A stretch of 64,000 nucleotides of DNA, from the NCBI GenBank assembly GCA_964503125.1, contig CAZCZE010000009.1:62001-126000 (forward strand). The letters run 5' to 3'. The first letter of the stretch is position 1. The number at the start of each line of letters is the position of its first letter. Source of the DNA: FEN-1219 sp964503125. GTDB taxonomy: Bacteria; Pseudomonadota; Gammaproteobacteria; Steroidobacterales; Rariloculaceae. A program made the position numbers and the translations under genes. Below, one piece after another: positions 52,157 through 60,731 of this stretch. The notes under the pieces are model-generated. The model was not told the DNA's origin. It saw only the letters and a list, made by a program, of their open reading frames with translations, and ran no database searches.

Positions 52157-53011
52157 CTACTTGGCGGCGCGCTTCTTAGCAGCGGCCTTGAGTCTCGCGA
52201 CGGGTTTCTTGTCCGTGGCTTGCGCGGGTTTGCGCGAGGCGCCGGCCGCAAGGCTCGCCTTGAGCGCCTCCATGATGTCGATGATCTTGTGCTCGGGCTC
52301 GGCCGTCGGCGCGAGCGTGATGTCCTCGCCCTCGATCTTGCGCTGGATGAGCGCGAGCATGCGCTCGCGGACCTCGTCTTTGTAGCTCTCGGGCTTGAAC
52401 TCGTCACTCGCGGCTTGCTCGACGAGCTGCGTGGCGAGCTTGACTTCGGCGGGCTTGAGCGTGGCGTCGTCGATCGGCACTTCGCTGAATGCGCGGAGCT
52501 CGTCGGGGTAGTGGAGTTGCTCCATGACGAGGCCTTTCTCCATGGGCCTCACCATGACGAGATACTGCTTGCCGCGCGCAGCGTACTTGCCGAGCGCCAC
52601 GCGGCCCGTGTCGACGAGCACCTGCGCGAGCAGCTTGTAGGCCTTCGCGCCGCCCTTGTCCGTGCCGAGGTAATAGACCTTGTCGAGATAGCGGCGGTCG
52701 ATTTCCTCGGCCTTCAAGAACTCGACGATGTCGATGGCGTGCGTGGCCGCGGCCTCGAGCGCTTTGAGCTCCTCGGGGTCGAACAGCACGTACTGATCTT
52801 TTGCGAACTCGTAGCCTTTGACGATCTCCTCGCGCGGCACGACCTCGCCGGTGCGCGAGGAGATCAGCTGTTGCTTGACGCGCGAGCCGTCCTTCTTGTG
52901 CACCTGGTTGAACGCGAGAGCGCTTTTCGACTCCGCGGCCGTATAGAGCTTGACGGGGATCGACACGAGGCCGAACGAGATGGTGGCAGTCGACAAAGCT
53001 CGCGCTGGCAT
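52157..53011 (-). CDS. ku: Ku, non-homologous end-joining protein
   Basis: 284 residues from ATG 53011, full length for bacterial Ku. Core blocks are clear: ATISFGLVSIPVKLYTA, DGSRVKQQLISS, EIVKGYEFAKDQYVLF, IDIVEFLKAEEIDRRYLDKVYYL, GKQYLVMVRP and LHYPDELR. The Lys-rich tail (KKPVARLKAAAKKRAAK) is the usual DNA-threading extension. Ku homodimers bind double-strand ends and recruit LigD. The gene is divergent from ligD with only 22 bases between start codons. Confidence 0.97.
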   Translation of the reverse strand: MPARALSTATISFGLVSIPVKLYTAAESKSALAFNQVHKKDGSRVKQQLISSRTGEVVPREEIVKGYEFAKDQYVLFDPEELKALEAAATHAIDIVEFLKAEEIDRRYLDKVYYLGTDKGGAKAYKLLAQVLVDTGRVALGKYAARGKQYLVMVRPMEKGLVMEQLHYPDELRAFSEVPIDDATLKPAEVKLATQLVEQAASDEFKPESYKDEVRERMLALIQRKIEGEDITLAPTAEPEHKIIDIMEALKASLAAGASRKPAQATDKKPVARLKAAAKKRAAK

Positions 53012-53033
53012 GGGTCGATCATATATCCTCGAA

Positions 53034-55550
53034 ATGGCCGTGACAATAAAAAATAGTGGCAACTTAGAGACTTATCGCGCAAAGCGAAAGGCGGATCGAA
53101 CTCCCGAGCCCTTCGGCGCCGCCGTCGTCGACGGCCAGCGGTTCGTCGTGCAACAGCACGCGGCGCGCAGGACGCACTATGACTTTCGGCTCGAGTTCGG
53201 GGGCGTGCTCAAGTCGTGGGCCGTCCCCAAAGGCCCGTCGCCGAACCCGGCCGACAAGCGGCTCGCCGTGCAGACCGAGGACCACCCCGTCGACTACGTC
53301 AATTTCGAAGGAGTCATTCCGCCCGACAACTATGGCGCAGGAGCCGTGATCGTCTGGGATCGCGGGCGCTGGGCGGCGCTCAACGACATCGCGGCCGGGT
53401 TCGACAAGGGCAAGCTGTTGTTCGAGCTGCGCGGCCACAAGCTGCGCGGCAGGTGGACGCTCGTCAAGACCAAGCGCGGCAAGAAGGAATGGCTGCTCAT
53501 CAAGGAGCGCGACGCCTACGCGAGCGAAGAGACCACAGAGGACTATCCCGTGGGCTCGGTGCTGTCGGGGCGCACCGTGGAGCAGGTCGGCGCAGGCGAC
53601 CCGCGCGGCGCCGCGCTCGCAACACGGTTGCGCAAGCAGGGCGCGCCGCGCCGCGAGCTGCGCGCCAAGGGTTTGAAGCCGATGCTCGCGACGCCCGGCA
53701 AGCCGTTTTCCGACGCGCGCTGGGTGTTCGAGCTCAAGTACGACGGCTATCGGTTGTTCGCCGAGAAGCACGACGGCCAGGTGACGCTCTACTCGCGCGC
53801 CGGCAACGACTTCACGGCGACGTTCCCCGAGATCGTCGAGCTCGTCGCGGCGCTGCCGTTCGCGCGCTTCGTCCTCGACACCGAGGTCGTCGTGCTCGAC
53901 GCGCGCGGGGCGCCGAGCTTCGCGCTGTTGCAGAAGCGCGGTCGGCTCACGCGCCGCGCCGACGTCGCGCGCGCCGCGCTCGATCTGCCCGCGAGCGCGT
54001 ATGCGTTCGATCTCCTCGCGTTCGAGGGTTTCGATCTGCGCAATCTGCCGTTGGTCGATCGCAAGGCGGCGCTGCGCCGCATCCTGCCGACGGTCGGCGG
54101 GTTGCGTTACTCGGAGCATTTCGAGGCGCAGGGCGAGGCCTTGTTCGCCGAGGCCGAGCGCATGGGGCTCGAAGGTATCATCGGTAAGCGCGCAGCCTCG
54201 CCATACTTGAGCAAGCGCTCGACGGACTGGATCAAGATCAATGCCGCGAAGTCGGACGACTTCGTCGTCGTCGGTTACTTGCGGCCGAAGCAGGGCGGCA
54301 AGGGCTTCGGCGCGCTGCTGCTCGCGCAGTATCGCAACGGCGTGCTCACGTACACGGGCCGTGTCGGCAGCGGCTTCACGCAACGCGACTTCAAAGCGCT
54401 CGAGCCGGCCCTGGCCGCAAAGCCCGCCGCCGAGCCGCCCGCGGGTGGCGCCGCAGAGCGCGGCGCCGTGTGGCTCGCCGGCGGTCCCGTCGTACAGGTG
54501 AAGTTCAAGCAGCGCACGACGGATGGACTGCTGCGGCAGCCCGTGTTCCTGCGTGTGCGTGACGACAAGCGCGCCGAGGAGTGCGTTTGGCAGACCGAGC
54601 TCGACGCCGCTCCCGACGACGCCGAGCCGGCCGCGGGCGTCGCCGACGAGCCGCCCGAGCAACCGACCGTCGCGTTCACGAATCGCGACAAGGTCTTCTG
54701 GCCCGCCGACGGCTACACGAAGGGCGACCTCATCGCGTACTACGAGGGCGTGGCCGAATGGCTGCTGCCGTACCTTTTGGACCGGCCCGTTGTCCTCACA
54801 CGCTACCCCGACGGCATCGACGGCAAGTCGTTCTTCCAGAAAGACGCGCCCGTCTATGCGCCGAAGTGGCTCAGGCTCGAGACGATGTGGAGCGAGCACG
54901 CCGAGCGTGAGATCCGCTACTTCGTGCTCGACGATCTGCCGTCGCTGCTCTACGTCGCCAACATGGGCACGATCCCGCTGCACGTGTGGTCGAGCCGCGT
55001 GGCCGCGCTCGAGCGCCCGGATTGGTGCATCCTCGACCTCGACCCGAAAGGCGCACCGCTCACCGACGTCATCGCGATCGCACGGCACATCCACGCGCTC
55101 TGCGAGGACGTGGGGCTACCGAACTTCGTCAAGACGAGCGGCTCGACGGGCCTGCACGTGCTGATCCCGCTCGGTGCGCGCTACACCTACGAGCAGTCGC
55201 GCACGCTCGCGGAGCTGCTCGCGCGCTTCACGGCCAAGTCGCTGCCCGAGATCGCGACGATCGTGCGCTCGGTATCCGACCGCGACGGCAAGGTGTACCT
55301 CGATTACCTGCAGAACGGCCACGGGCGGCTGCTCGTCTCGCCGTTCTGCGTGCGGCCGCTGCCCCGTGCGCCCGTCTCGATGCCCATGACGTGGCCGCAG
55401 GTCAACAAGCGCCTCAAGCTCGAGCGCTTCAACATCCGCACGGCGCGCCGCTGGCTGCGCGAGCACGGCGATCCGCTCACCGGCGTGCTCACGGAGTCGA
55501 TCGACATGCTGGCCGCCGTCGATGCGCTAACGCGGCGGCTCGCGAAATGA
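53034..55550 (+). CDS. ligD: ATP-dependent DNA ligase D
   Basis: 838 residues from ATG 53034. Domain order: N-terminal 3'-phosphoesterase (about 8-170, with HAARRTHYDFRLEFGGVLKSWAVPKGPS), ATP-dependent ligase (about 200-500, adenylated Lys K235 in FELKYDGYRL; GLEGIIGKRA, KINAAKSDDFVVVGY) and C-terminal primase-polymerase (about 540-838, TNRDKVFWPADGYTKGDLIAYY, LTRYPDGIDGKSFFQKDAP, LDLDPKG with catalytic Asp pair). All NHEJ activities are thus in one chain. Several upstream in-frame codons lie in ku antisense and are not used. Confidence 0.97.
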   Translation: MAVTIKNSGNLETYRAKRKADRTPEPFGAAVVDGQRFVVQQHAARRTHYDFRLEFGGVLKSWAVPKGPSPNPADKRLAVQTEDHPVDYVNFEGVIPPDNYGAGAVIVWDRGRWAALNDIAAGFDKGKLLFELRGHKLRGRWTLVKTKRGKKEWLLIKERDAYASEETTEDYPVGSVLSGRTVEQVGAGDPRGAALATRLRKQGAPRRELRAKGLKPMLATPGKPFSDARWVFELKYDGYRLFAEKHDGQVTLYSRAGNDFTATFPEIVELVAALPFARFVLDTEVVVLDARGAPSFALLQKRGRLTRRADVARAALDLPASAYAFDLLAFEGFDLRNLPLVDRKAALRRILPTVGGLRYSEHFEAQGEALFAEAERMGLEGIIGKRAASPYLSKRSTDWIKINAAKSDDFVVVGYLRPKQGGKGFGALLLAQYRNGVLTYTGRVGSGFTQRDFKALEPALAAKPAAEPPAGGAAERGAVWLAGGPVVQVKFKQRTTDGLLRQPVFLRVRDDKRAEECVWQTELDAAPDDAEPAAGVADEPPEQPTVAFTNRDKVFWPADGYTKGDLIAYYEGVAEWLLPYLLDRPVVLTRYPDGIDGKSFFQKDAPVYAPKWLRLETMWSEHAEREIRYFVLDDLPSLLYVANMGTIPLHVWSSRVAALERPDWCILDLDPKGAPLTDVIAIARHIHALCEDVGLPNFVKTSGSTGLHVLIPLGARYTYEQSRTLAELLARFTAKSLPEIATIVRSVSDRDGKVYLDYLQNGHGRLLVSPFCVRPLPRAPVSMPMTWPQVNKRLKLERFNIRTARRWLREHGDPLTGVLTESIDMLAAVDALTRRLAK

Positions 55551-55579
55551 AGCTGTAAAATACGCCCGACGGTGCAGCG

Positions 55580-55626
55580 GCCACCCCGGCGCCCGGTGGC
55601 ACGGGGTAGGACGAAGGGCCTATCCC
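55580..55626 (+). other. Tandem hairpins after ligD
   Basis: GCCACC/GGTGGC (55580-55600, loop 9) is followed by an 8-bp stem GGGGTAGG/CCTATCCC with one G-T pair (55603-55626, loop 8). There is no T-run. They may end ligD transcription or belong to the leader of the following gene; unproven. Confidence 0.35.
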
Positions 55627-55764
55627 GGCTGGCACTCACGGAAGCGTAGGGCGCGATAGGTCTTCTTAGATGCGTTTTGGCAAGATGCCAGCGGTTAAGG
55701 ACGGTCGCTCGTGCGGAAACCCGTGACCCTATCGGCACTCGCGAGTACGGGGATCTCTTTGGCC

Positions 55765-56433
55765 ATGAGAATCGACTTCGTATCCGACGTCGCGTGCCCC
55801 TGGTGCGCGATCGGGCTCAGCGCTCTAGAGCGGGCGCTCGAGCGCATCGGCGACGATGTCGGCGCCGTCGAGCTCCACATGCAGCCGTTCGAGCTCAACC
55901 CGGCAATGCCCGCCGAGGGCGTGAACGCCACCGACTATATGACCGCGAAGTACGGCTTGAGCGCAGAGCAGCTCGCCGTCAATCGCGGGCGCATCGTCGA
56001 GCGCGGCGCCGCCGAGGGCTTCGCGTTCGGGACGCGCACGCACATCTGGAATACCTTCGATGCGCATCGCCTGCTTTTTTGGGCCGGCGCCGAAGGGCCA
56101 CCGGGCAGCCAACGCGCGCTCAAGCGCGCCTTGCTCACCGCGTATCACGGCGAAGGGCGAAACCCGGGGGACCGTGACGTGCTGCTGGATCTTGCGGCGC
56201 GGGTGGGCTTGCCCGTCGAGCGTGCGCGCGAGGTGCTCGAACGTGGCGAGTTCGCCGAGCACGTGCGCCAGGCCGAGCGGTTCTGGCAGGAGGCCGGCAT
56301 CCATTCGGTGCCGGCCGTCATCGTCGATCGGCGCCACCTGATCGCGGGCGGGCAGCCGAGCGCCGTGTTCGAGCAAGCGCTGCGGCAGATCGCCGCCGAG
56401 ACCGAAAAACCAGAACGAAAGGGGGCTCAATGA
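55765..56433 (+). CDS. DsbA-family oxidoreductase, FrnE-like
   Basis: 222 residues from ATG 55765, which gives the typical FrnE start MRIDFVSDVACPWC; a GTG at 55711 is rejected. The active site is C11-P-W-C14 and the cis-proline loop is GIHSVPAVIVD. The helical insertion (AEGFAFGTRTHIWNTFDAHRLLFWAG) is standard for this cytoplasmic 2-hydroxychromene-2-carboxylate isomerase/DsbA-like group. Its exact substrate is unknown. The stop overlaps the next start (ATGA). Confidence 0.92.
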   Translation: MRIDFVSDVACPWCAIGLSALERALERIGDDVGAVELHMQPFELNPAMPAEGVNATDYMTAKYGLSAEQLAVNRGRIVERGAAEGFAFGTRTHIWNTFDAHRLLFWAGAEGPPGSQRALKRALLTAYHGEGRNPGDRDVLLDLAARVGLPVERAREVLERGEFAEHVRQAERFWQEAGIHSVPAVIVDRRHLIAGGQPSAVFEQALRQIAAETEKPERKGAQ

Positions 56434-57791
56434 AACGGTCGCTGAGTTTCGGTGCTGTCGTCCTGCTCGCGTTCGCGGCCACGCTGGCCAGCGCCGCGCC
56501 GAGCGTCTATCCGACGGGCACAACCATCTACGACCCCGCGCGCGCCTGGAGCGGCTACACGGTGTTGTCGCTGCTGCAAACGCGCGCCGTCGTCGTCATC
56601 GACATGAACGGCAACGTCGTCAAGCGCTGGGAGGGGTTCAACAATTCGGCGGGCGGCCCCGCGCGCATCTTGCCGGGCGGCGTCGTCGTCGCTGCGCAGG
56701 GCGCGCATCCGCCGCACCAAGAATCGCTCGAGCTCGTGCAGCAGGACTTCAACGGCAACGTTCAGTGGCGTTTCGCGCGCGGCGAGCAGATCACGACGCG
56801 CGAAGGCGAGACCCTATGGTCGGCGCGCCAGCACCACGACTGGCAGCGCGAGGATTTCCCGGCCGGCTACTACAGCCCCGAAGCCACGCCCGCAGCCACG
56901 GGCGGCAGGACGTTGCTGCTCGCGCACGCGAACCGCATGCAACCCGGCGTCGCCGACGTCATGCTCGAGGACGACCGCATCATCGAGATCGACGCCGACG
57001 GCACCGTCCTCTGGGAATGGTTCGCGAGCGACCATATCGACGAGTACGGCTTCGATGACCGCGCGCGCGCCGCAATCGAGTCGGCGGCCGATTTCAGCGC
57101 GCAGCGCGGCAGCTACGACGTGCTGCACATCAATTCCGCGACGTACTTGGGGCCGAACCGCTGGTTCGACTCGGGCGACGAGCGGTTCGCGCCGAACAAC
57201 GTGATGATCAGCAGCCGTCAGGCGAGCTTCATCGCGATCGTGGCTCGCGACGGCTCGATCGCCTGGCGGCTCGGGCCGGACTTCAGCGAATCCGAGGAGC
57301 TGCGCAAGATTCGGCAGATCATCGGCCAGCACCACGCGCATCTTATCCCTAAGGGGTTGCCCGGGGCTGGCAACGTGCTCGTGTTCGACAACGGCGGTTC
57401 CAGCGGCTATGGCTTCGACACGCCGATCGCGACGAACGGCGTGGGCGCGCTCGCGCGCGCGACGTCGCGCGTGCTCGAGATCGACCCCGTCACGCTCGAG
57501 CTCGTCTGGTCCTATGCGGCGCCGACGTTCTTCAGCACCAACATCAGCGGCGCGCAGCGGCTCGCGAACGGCAACACGCTCGTCACCGAAGGCGCGCCGG
57601 GGCGCGTGTTCGAGGTGACGACCGACGGCGCGATCGTCTGGGAATACCAAAGCCCCTTCTTCACGGGGCCGCGCACGGGCAACGCCGTCTACCGCGCGTA
57701 TCGGCTGCCGTACGCGTGGTTGCCGCAGGTTGCGGCGCCCGAGGAGCAGGCCGTGACACCGCCGGCGCTCGGCGAGTTTCGCGTGCCTTAA
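56430..57791 (+). CDS. Arylsulfotransferase (ASST)-like exported protein
   Basis: 453 residues, ATGA-coupled to the preceding gene. A signal peptide (ending ASA-AP near 23) precedes a beta-propeller with repeated blocks (VVIDMNGNVVKRWEGF, IIEIDADGTVLWEWF, VLEIDPVTLELVWSY, VFEVTTDGAIVWEYQSP), each ending in a Trp-rich strand. HHDWQREDFP, HINSATYLG and QHHAHLIPKG carry histidines as expected for ASST active sites. Bacterial ASST moves sulfate between phenols without PAPS. The donor here is unknown. Pairing with a FrnE-like protein in the same operon is unusual, since FrnE is cytoplasmic. Confidence 0.85.
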   Translation: MKRSLSFGAVVLLAFAATLASAAPSVYPTGTTIYDPARAWSGYTVLSLLQTRAVVVIDMNGNVVKRWEGFNNSAGGPARILPGGVVVAAQGAHPPHQESLELVQQDFNGNVQWRFARGEQITTREGETLWSARQHHDWQREDFPAGYYSPEATPAATGGRTLLLAHANRMQPGVADVMLEDDRIIEIDADGTVLWEWFASDHIDEYGFDDRARAAIESAADFSAQRGSYDVLHINSATYLGPNRWFDSGDERFAPNNVMISSRQASFIAIVARDGSIAWRLGPDFSESEELRKIRQIIGQHHAHLIPKGLPGAGNVLVFDNGGSSGYGFDTPIATNGVGALARATSRVLEIDPVTLELVWSYAAPTFFSTNISGAQRLANGNTLVTEGAPGRVFEVTTDGAIVWEYQSPFFTGPRTGNAVYRAYRLPYAWLPQVAAPEEQAVTPPALGEFRVP

Positions 57792-57933
57792 CATTTTTTG
57801 GACGTCGCGCAGGCGGCGCGCGGCCAGTGAGACACCGCGTCGGCTGCGGCCCGTTGCAAATAGGGAGGGTTCCGACGAGTATCGAGGCGCGGCGTCGACC
57901 GCTCCGTGTTGTGCCATCGATGAGGAGAATCGT

Positions 57934-58431
57934 ATGAATCGCTTTCGTTGCGCCTGCGCCGCGCTCGGCGTTGGGCTCGTTTCGTTCGGCGCCCCTGCGG
58001 CGCCCGAGTACACGACGATCGAGCTCGAAATCGAGATCGCGAAACCCGCGAGGGAGGTCTGGGCCAAAGTCGGCGGTTATTGCGACATTGCCGCGTGGCT
58101 CAACGTCGATTGCGCGATCACGTCGGGCGACGGCGGCATGGGCACGGTGCGCGTGCTTGCGGGCGGGCGCGTCACGGAGATCCTCGTCGCGCAGACCGAG
58201 CTCTCGTACGGCTACACGCAGCCCGTGCGCGAAGGCCAGTTCTACAACCTCTATCACGGCTTCATGGAGGCGCGGCCCGTGACTGCCACCTCGTCCAAGA
58301 TGATCTACACGCTCGTTTACGACATTTCCGACAAGGTCGACCAGGCTGCGAAGGACGCGGACATCGCGCGTCGGCGCACGATGTTCGAGGGCGCGCTGCA
58401 GAACATCAAGACGATCGCCGAGGCGCCCTGA
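57934..58431 (+). CDS. Exported START-like (SRPBCC) protein
   Basis: 165 residues. A signal peptide (about 1-22, ending GAPAAP) precedes a START/Bet v1-like domain (IELEIEIAKPAREVWAKVGGYCDIAAWL, then SYGYTQPVREGQFYNLYHGFMEARPV, MIYTLVYDISDKVDQAAKDADIARRRTMFEGALQNIK). Ligand unknown. It is the second START-like protein in the window; the two are not close in sequence. It precedes the DUF885 gene by 16 bases. Confidence 0.83.
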   Translation: MNRFRCACAALGVGLVSFGAPAAPEYTTIELEIEIAKPAREVWAKVGGYCDIAAWLNVDCAITSGDGGMGTVRVLAGGRVTEILVAQTELSYGYTQPVREGQFYNLYHGFMEARPVTATSSKMIYTLVYDISDKVDQAAKDADIARRRTMFEGALQNIKTIAEAP

Positions 58432-58447
58432 GCTCGAGAGACTGGCG

Positions 58448-59737
58448 ATGAAGCGCGCGGGCAGGACGGTGACGCTGGCGGCGGGCGCCGGCTTCGCGTC
58501 GTTGGGATATGCGCAAGGGCCGATGAACGAGGTCGCGGAGCAGTACGTCAAGCTCGTGCTCGCGGTCGGCCAGCACGATGCCGATTACGTGGACGCTTAC
58601 TACGGGCCGGCGGAATGGCGCACGGCGGCCGAGGCCGGCAAGCAAAGTCTCGACGCGATCGCTCGCGATGCGGACCGCGTGGCTGCCGATCTCGCGTCGC
58701 TGCAGCCGGGCGCCGGCGACGAGCTCGTCATCCTGCGCCACCAATACCTCGTGAAACAGATCGAGTCGCTGCGCGCGCGCGTCGCGATGCTCGGCGGCCG
58801 GCGGTTCGACTTCGACGCCGAGTCCGAGGCGCTCTACGACGCCGTCGCACCGCAGCACACCGAGGCCGAGTTCGAGTCCGCGCTCGCCGAGCTCGCGCGG
58901 CGGCTGCCGGGCGGGGGGTCGCTGCCCGAGCGTTATGCGGCATTCCGCTCCGAGTTCGTGATACCCAAGGAGCGGCTCGCGGCCGTGTTCGACGCGGCGA
59001 TTGCCGGCTGCCGCGAGCGCACGCGCAAGCACATCGAGTTGCCGCGCGACGAAGCGTTCACGCTCGAGTACGTCACCGACAAGAGCTGGAGCGGCTACAA
59101 CTGGTATCAAGGCAACTACCGGAGCCTCATCCAGATCAACACCGATTTGCCGATCTTCATCGACCGCGCCGTCGATCTCGCGTGCCACGAGGGTTACCCC
59201 GGGCATCACGTCTACAACGTGCTGCTCGAGAAGAACCTGGTCCGCGACCGCGGTTGGATCGAGTTCATGGTCTATCCGTTGTTCTCGCCGCAATCGCTGA
59301 TCGCCGAAGGCACGGCCAACTTCGGCATCGAGGTGACGTTCGCCGAGGACGAGCGGCGCGAGTTCGAGCGCGACGTGCTATTCCCCGCAGCAGGCCTCGA
59401 TGCTTCACGAGTCGCGGAGTACTACGACCTCGCGAAGCTCGCCGAGCGACTCGCCTACGCCGGCAACGAGGCTGCGCGCCGCTATCGCAACGGCCTCATC
59501 GACGCCGCGGCCGCGGCGGCCTGGCACGAGACCTATGCGCTCATGCCGCCGGCACGCGCGCAGCAGCGCGTACGGTTCATCGATCAGTACGGCGCGTACG
59601 TCATCAATTACAACCTCGGCAAGGACCTCGTGGCCGCGTACGTCGAGCGGCTCGCGGGCGACGACCCGGAGCGGCGCTGGCGCGAGCTCGAGCGACTCAT
59701 CTCGTCGCCGCGCTTGCCCTCGGGACTACGGGAGTAA
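58448..59737 (+). CDS. DUF885-family metallopeptidase-like protein
   Basis: 429 residues. A short N-terminal hydrophobic region (TVTLAAGAGFASLGYA) may be a signal peptide. The metal motif H247-E248-x-x-P251-G252-H253-H254 (DLACHEGYPGHHVYN) and a downstream LIAEGTANFG with the third ligand Glu match the DUF885 (M-type, gluzincin-like) family. The protein probably hydrolyses a peptide or amide in the periplasm. It is 2 bases upstream of a decayed gene. Confidence 0.87.
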   Translation: MKRAGRTVTLAAGAGFASLGYAQGPMNEVAEQYVKLVLAVGQHDADYVDAYYGPAEWRTAAEAGKQSLDAIARDADRVAADLASLQPGAGDELVILRHQYLVKQIESLRARVAMLGGRRFDFDAESEALYDAVAPQHTEAEFESALAELARRLPGGGSLPERYAAFRSEFVIPKERLAAVFDAAIAGCRERTRKHIELPRDEAFTLEYVTDKSWSGYNWYQGNYRSLIQINTDLPIFIDRAVDLACHEGYPGHHVYNVLLEKNLVRDRGWIEFMVYPLFSPQSLIAEGTANFGIEVTFAEDERREFERDVLFPAAGLDASRVAEYYDLAKLAERLAYAGNEAARRYRNGLIDAAAAAAWHETYALMPPARAQQRVRFIDQYGAYVINYNLGKDLVAAYVERLAGDDPERRWRELERLISSPRLPSGLRE

Positions 59738-59738
59738 C

Positions 59739-60240
59739 GTGCGCATCGCGCTCGCCTTGGCCACGGCAGTGCTCGCGGCGGCGGCCGTCGCCCAGCAGCC
59801 GCTGCCCATCGAGAACATTCAACTGCGCGGCGACCGCTTCCGCGGCCTGCACTACCGCGACCTGACGGCCGAGCAGCGCGCCATGCTCTACAACGTCGTC
59901 AACAGCGCGCGCGGTCGGCGATCGATCGCAACAGCTCGGTAACGCGATCCGTTTCTCGTCGGGCCTGTCGGGGGACTGCGCGAGATCGCCACGCTCATGG
60001 CCGGACGGGCCTGGACGTCGACGTACGAGTGGTACGCGCACGCACGCTACGCCGCTGCGCGCAGCAGGCGCTGGCGGGCTCCGCCTGCGCGCTCTGACGA
60101 CGCGCGCGGCCGCCAATGCCCGGTCGAAGCCGATCAACGACTTGTGCGCCGATCTCGAAGTGGGCTGTGAGCGCGCCGATCGATGCGTCGTTCCGCGCAG
60201 CCGATCGTGGAGCGCCGCGGCGAATTCCGCGAACCGCGCG
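59739..60240 (+). pseudogene. Decayed carboxymuconolactone decarboxylase-family gene
   Basis: From GTG 59739 a signal peptide (MRIALALATAVLAAAAVAQQ) and the family start LRGDRFRGLHYRDLTAEQRAMLYNVVNSARG can be read until a TAA at 59940. Further family pieces follow in other frames: QQLGNAIRFSSGLSG (frame +1 from 59926), LREIATLMAGRAWTSTYEWYAHARYA (frame 0 from 59976), INDLCADLE (frame +1 from 60133) and VSAPIDASFRAA (frame +2 from 60167). At least four frame changes and a deletion after NSARG make an intact product impossible. It follows the DUF885 gene by 2 bases and was probably its operon partner. Confidence 0.75.
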
Positions 60241-60320
60241 GAGCGAAGAAGGGGGGCGTCGCGCCGCTGCCGCGCCCGGCGACGAGCGAATCGCCGCCGC
60301 CGGACGTGGCCGATGCGGTG

Positions 60321-60623
60321 CTAGTTGACCATTCCCTTCAAGCTCTTAAGCGCCAAAATTCGAACCTTCTTTGAAGCCGGCTTCGCCTTGAAGACGGTCG
60401 GCAGTTTGGTAAACGGGTTGATGCCCTGACGCTCGGGCACCGCGGGCTTCTTCACGACCTTCATCTTGAGGAGCCCCGGCATCGTGAAAAGGCCGGCTCC
60501 GCGTAAGCTGCGGCGGATGACGCCGCTCAAGGAGTCCAACACCTTTCCGACTTCTTTACGGGACAACTTAGTGTCCTTGCAGATCTGAGCAACGATTTCC
60601 GACTTCGTGGGTGCTTTGGCCAT
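60321..60623 (-). CDS. HU family DNA-binding protein
   Basis: 100 residues from ATG 60623, typical length. KSEIVAQICKDTKLSRKEVGKVLDSLSGVI matches the HU N-terminal helix pair, and the arm region KPAVPERQGINPFTKLPTVFKAKPASKKVRILALKSLKGMV is diagnostic for the longer HU-like group of proteobacteria (each cited only by its first residues: positions 7 and 62). It bends DNA as a dimer. The strong A/T patch at 60647-60700 upstream probably contains its promoter. Confidence 0.93.
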   Translation of the reverse strand: MAKAPTKSEIVAQICKDTKLSRKEVGKVLDSLSGVIRRSLRGAGLFTMPGLLKMKVVKKPAVPERQGINPFTKLPTVFKAKPASKKVRILALKSLKGMVN

Positions 60624-60731
60624 TCTCGACTCCTCGGTGGGTGGGAAAAATGCAGGAAAACCCGCGTTTTTGTGGATGCCGGCGAAACATACCACAAGCG
60701 CGCGCGGAAGGGTCTCCGTTTTTGGCGGGAC

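Noticed and set aside
53064..55094. 676-codon minus-strand frame antisense to ligD
   Set aside because: Composition-driven shadow of ligD, which has all expected motifs on the plus strand.
55601..55616. TGGCACG followed by four bases (possible sigma-54 promoter) after ligD
   Set aside because: The -12 GC dinucleotide is missing (AGGAC instead of TTGCW).
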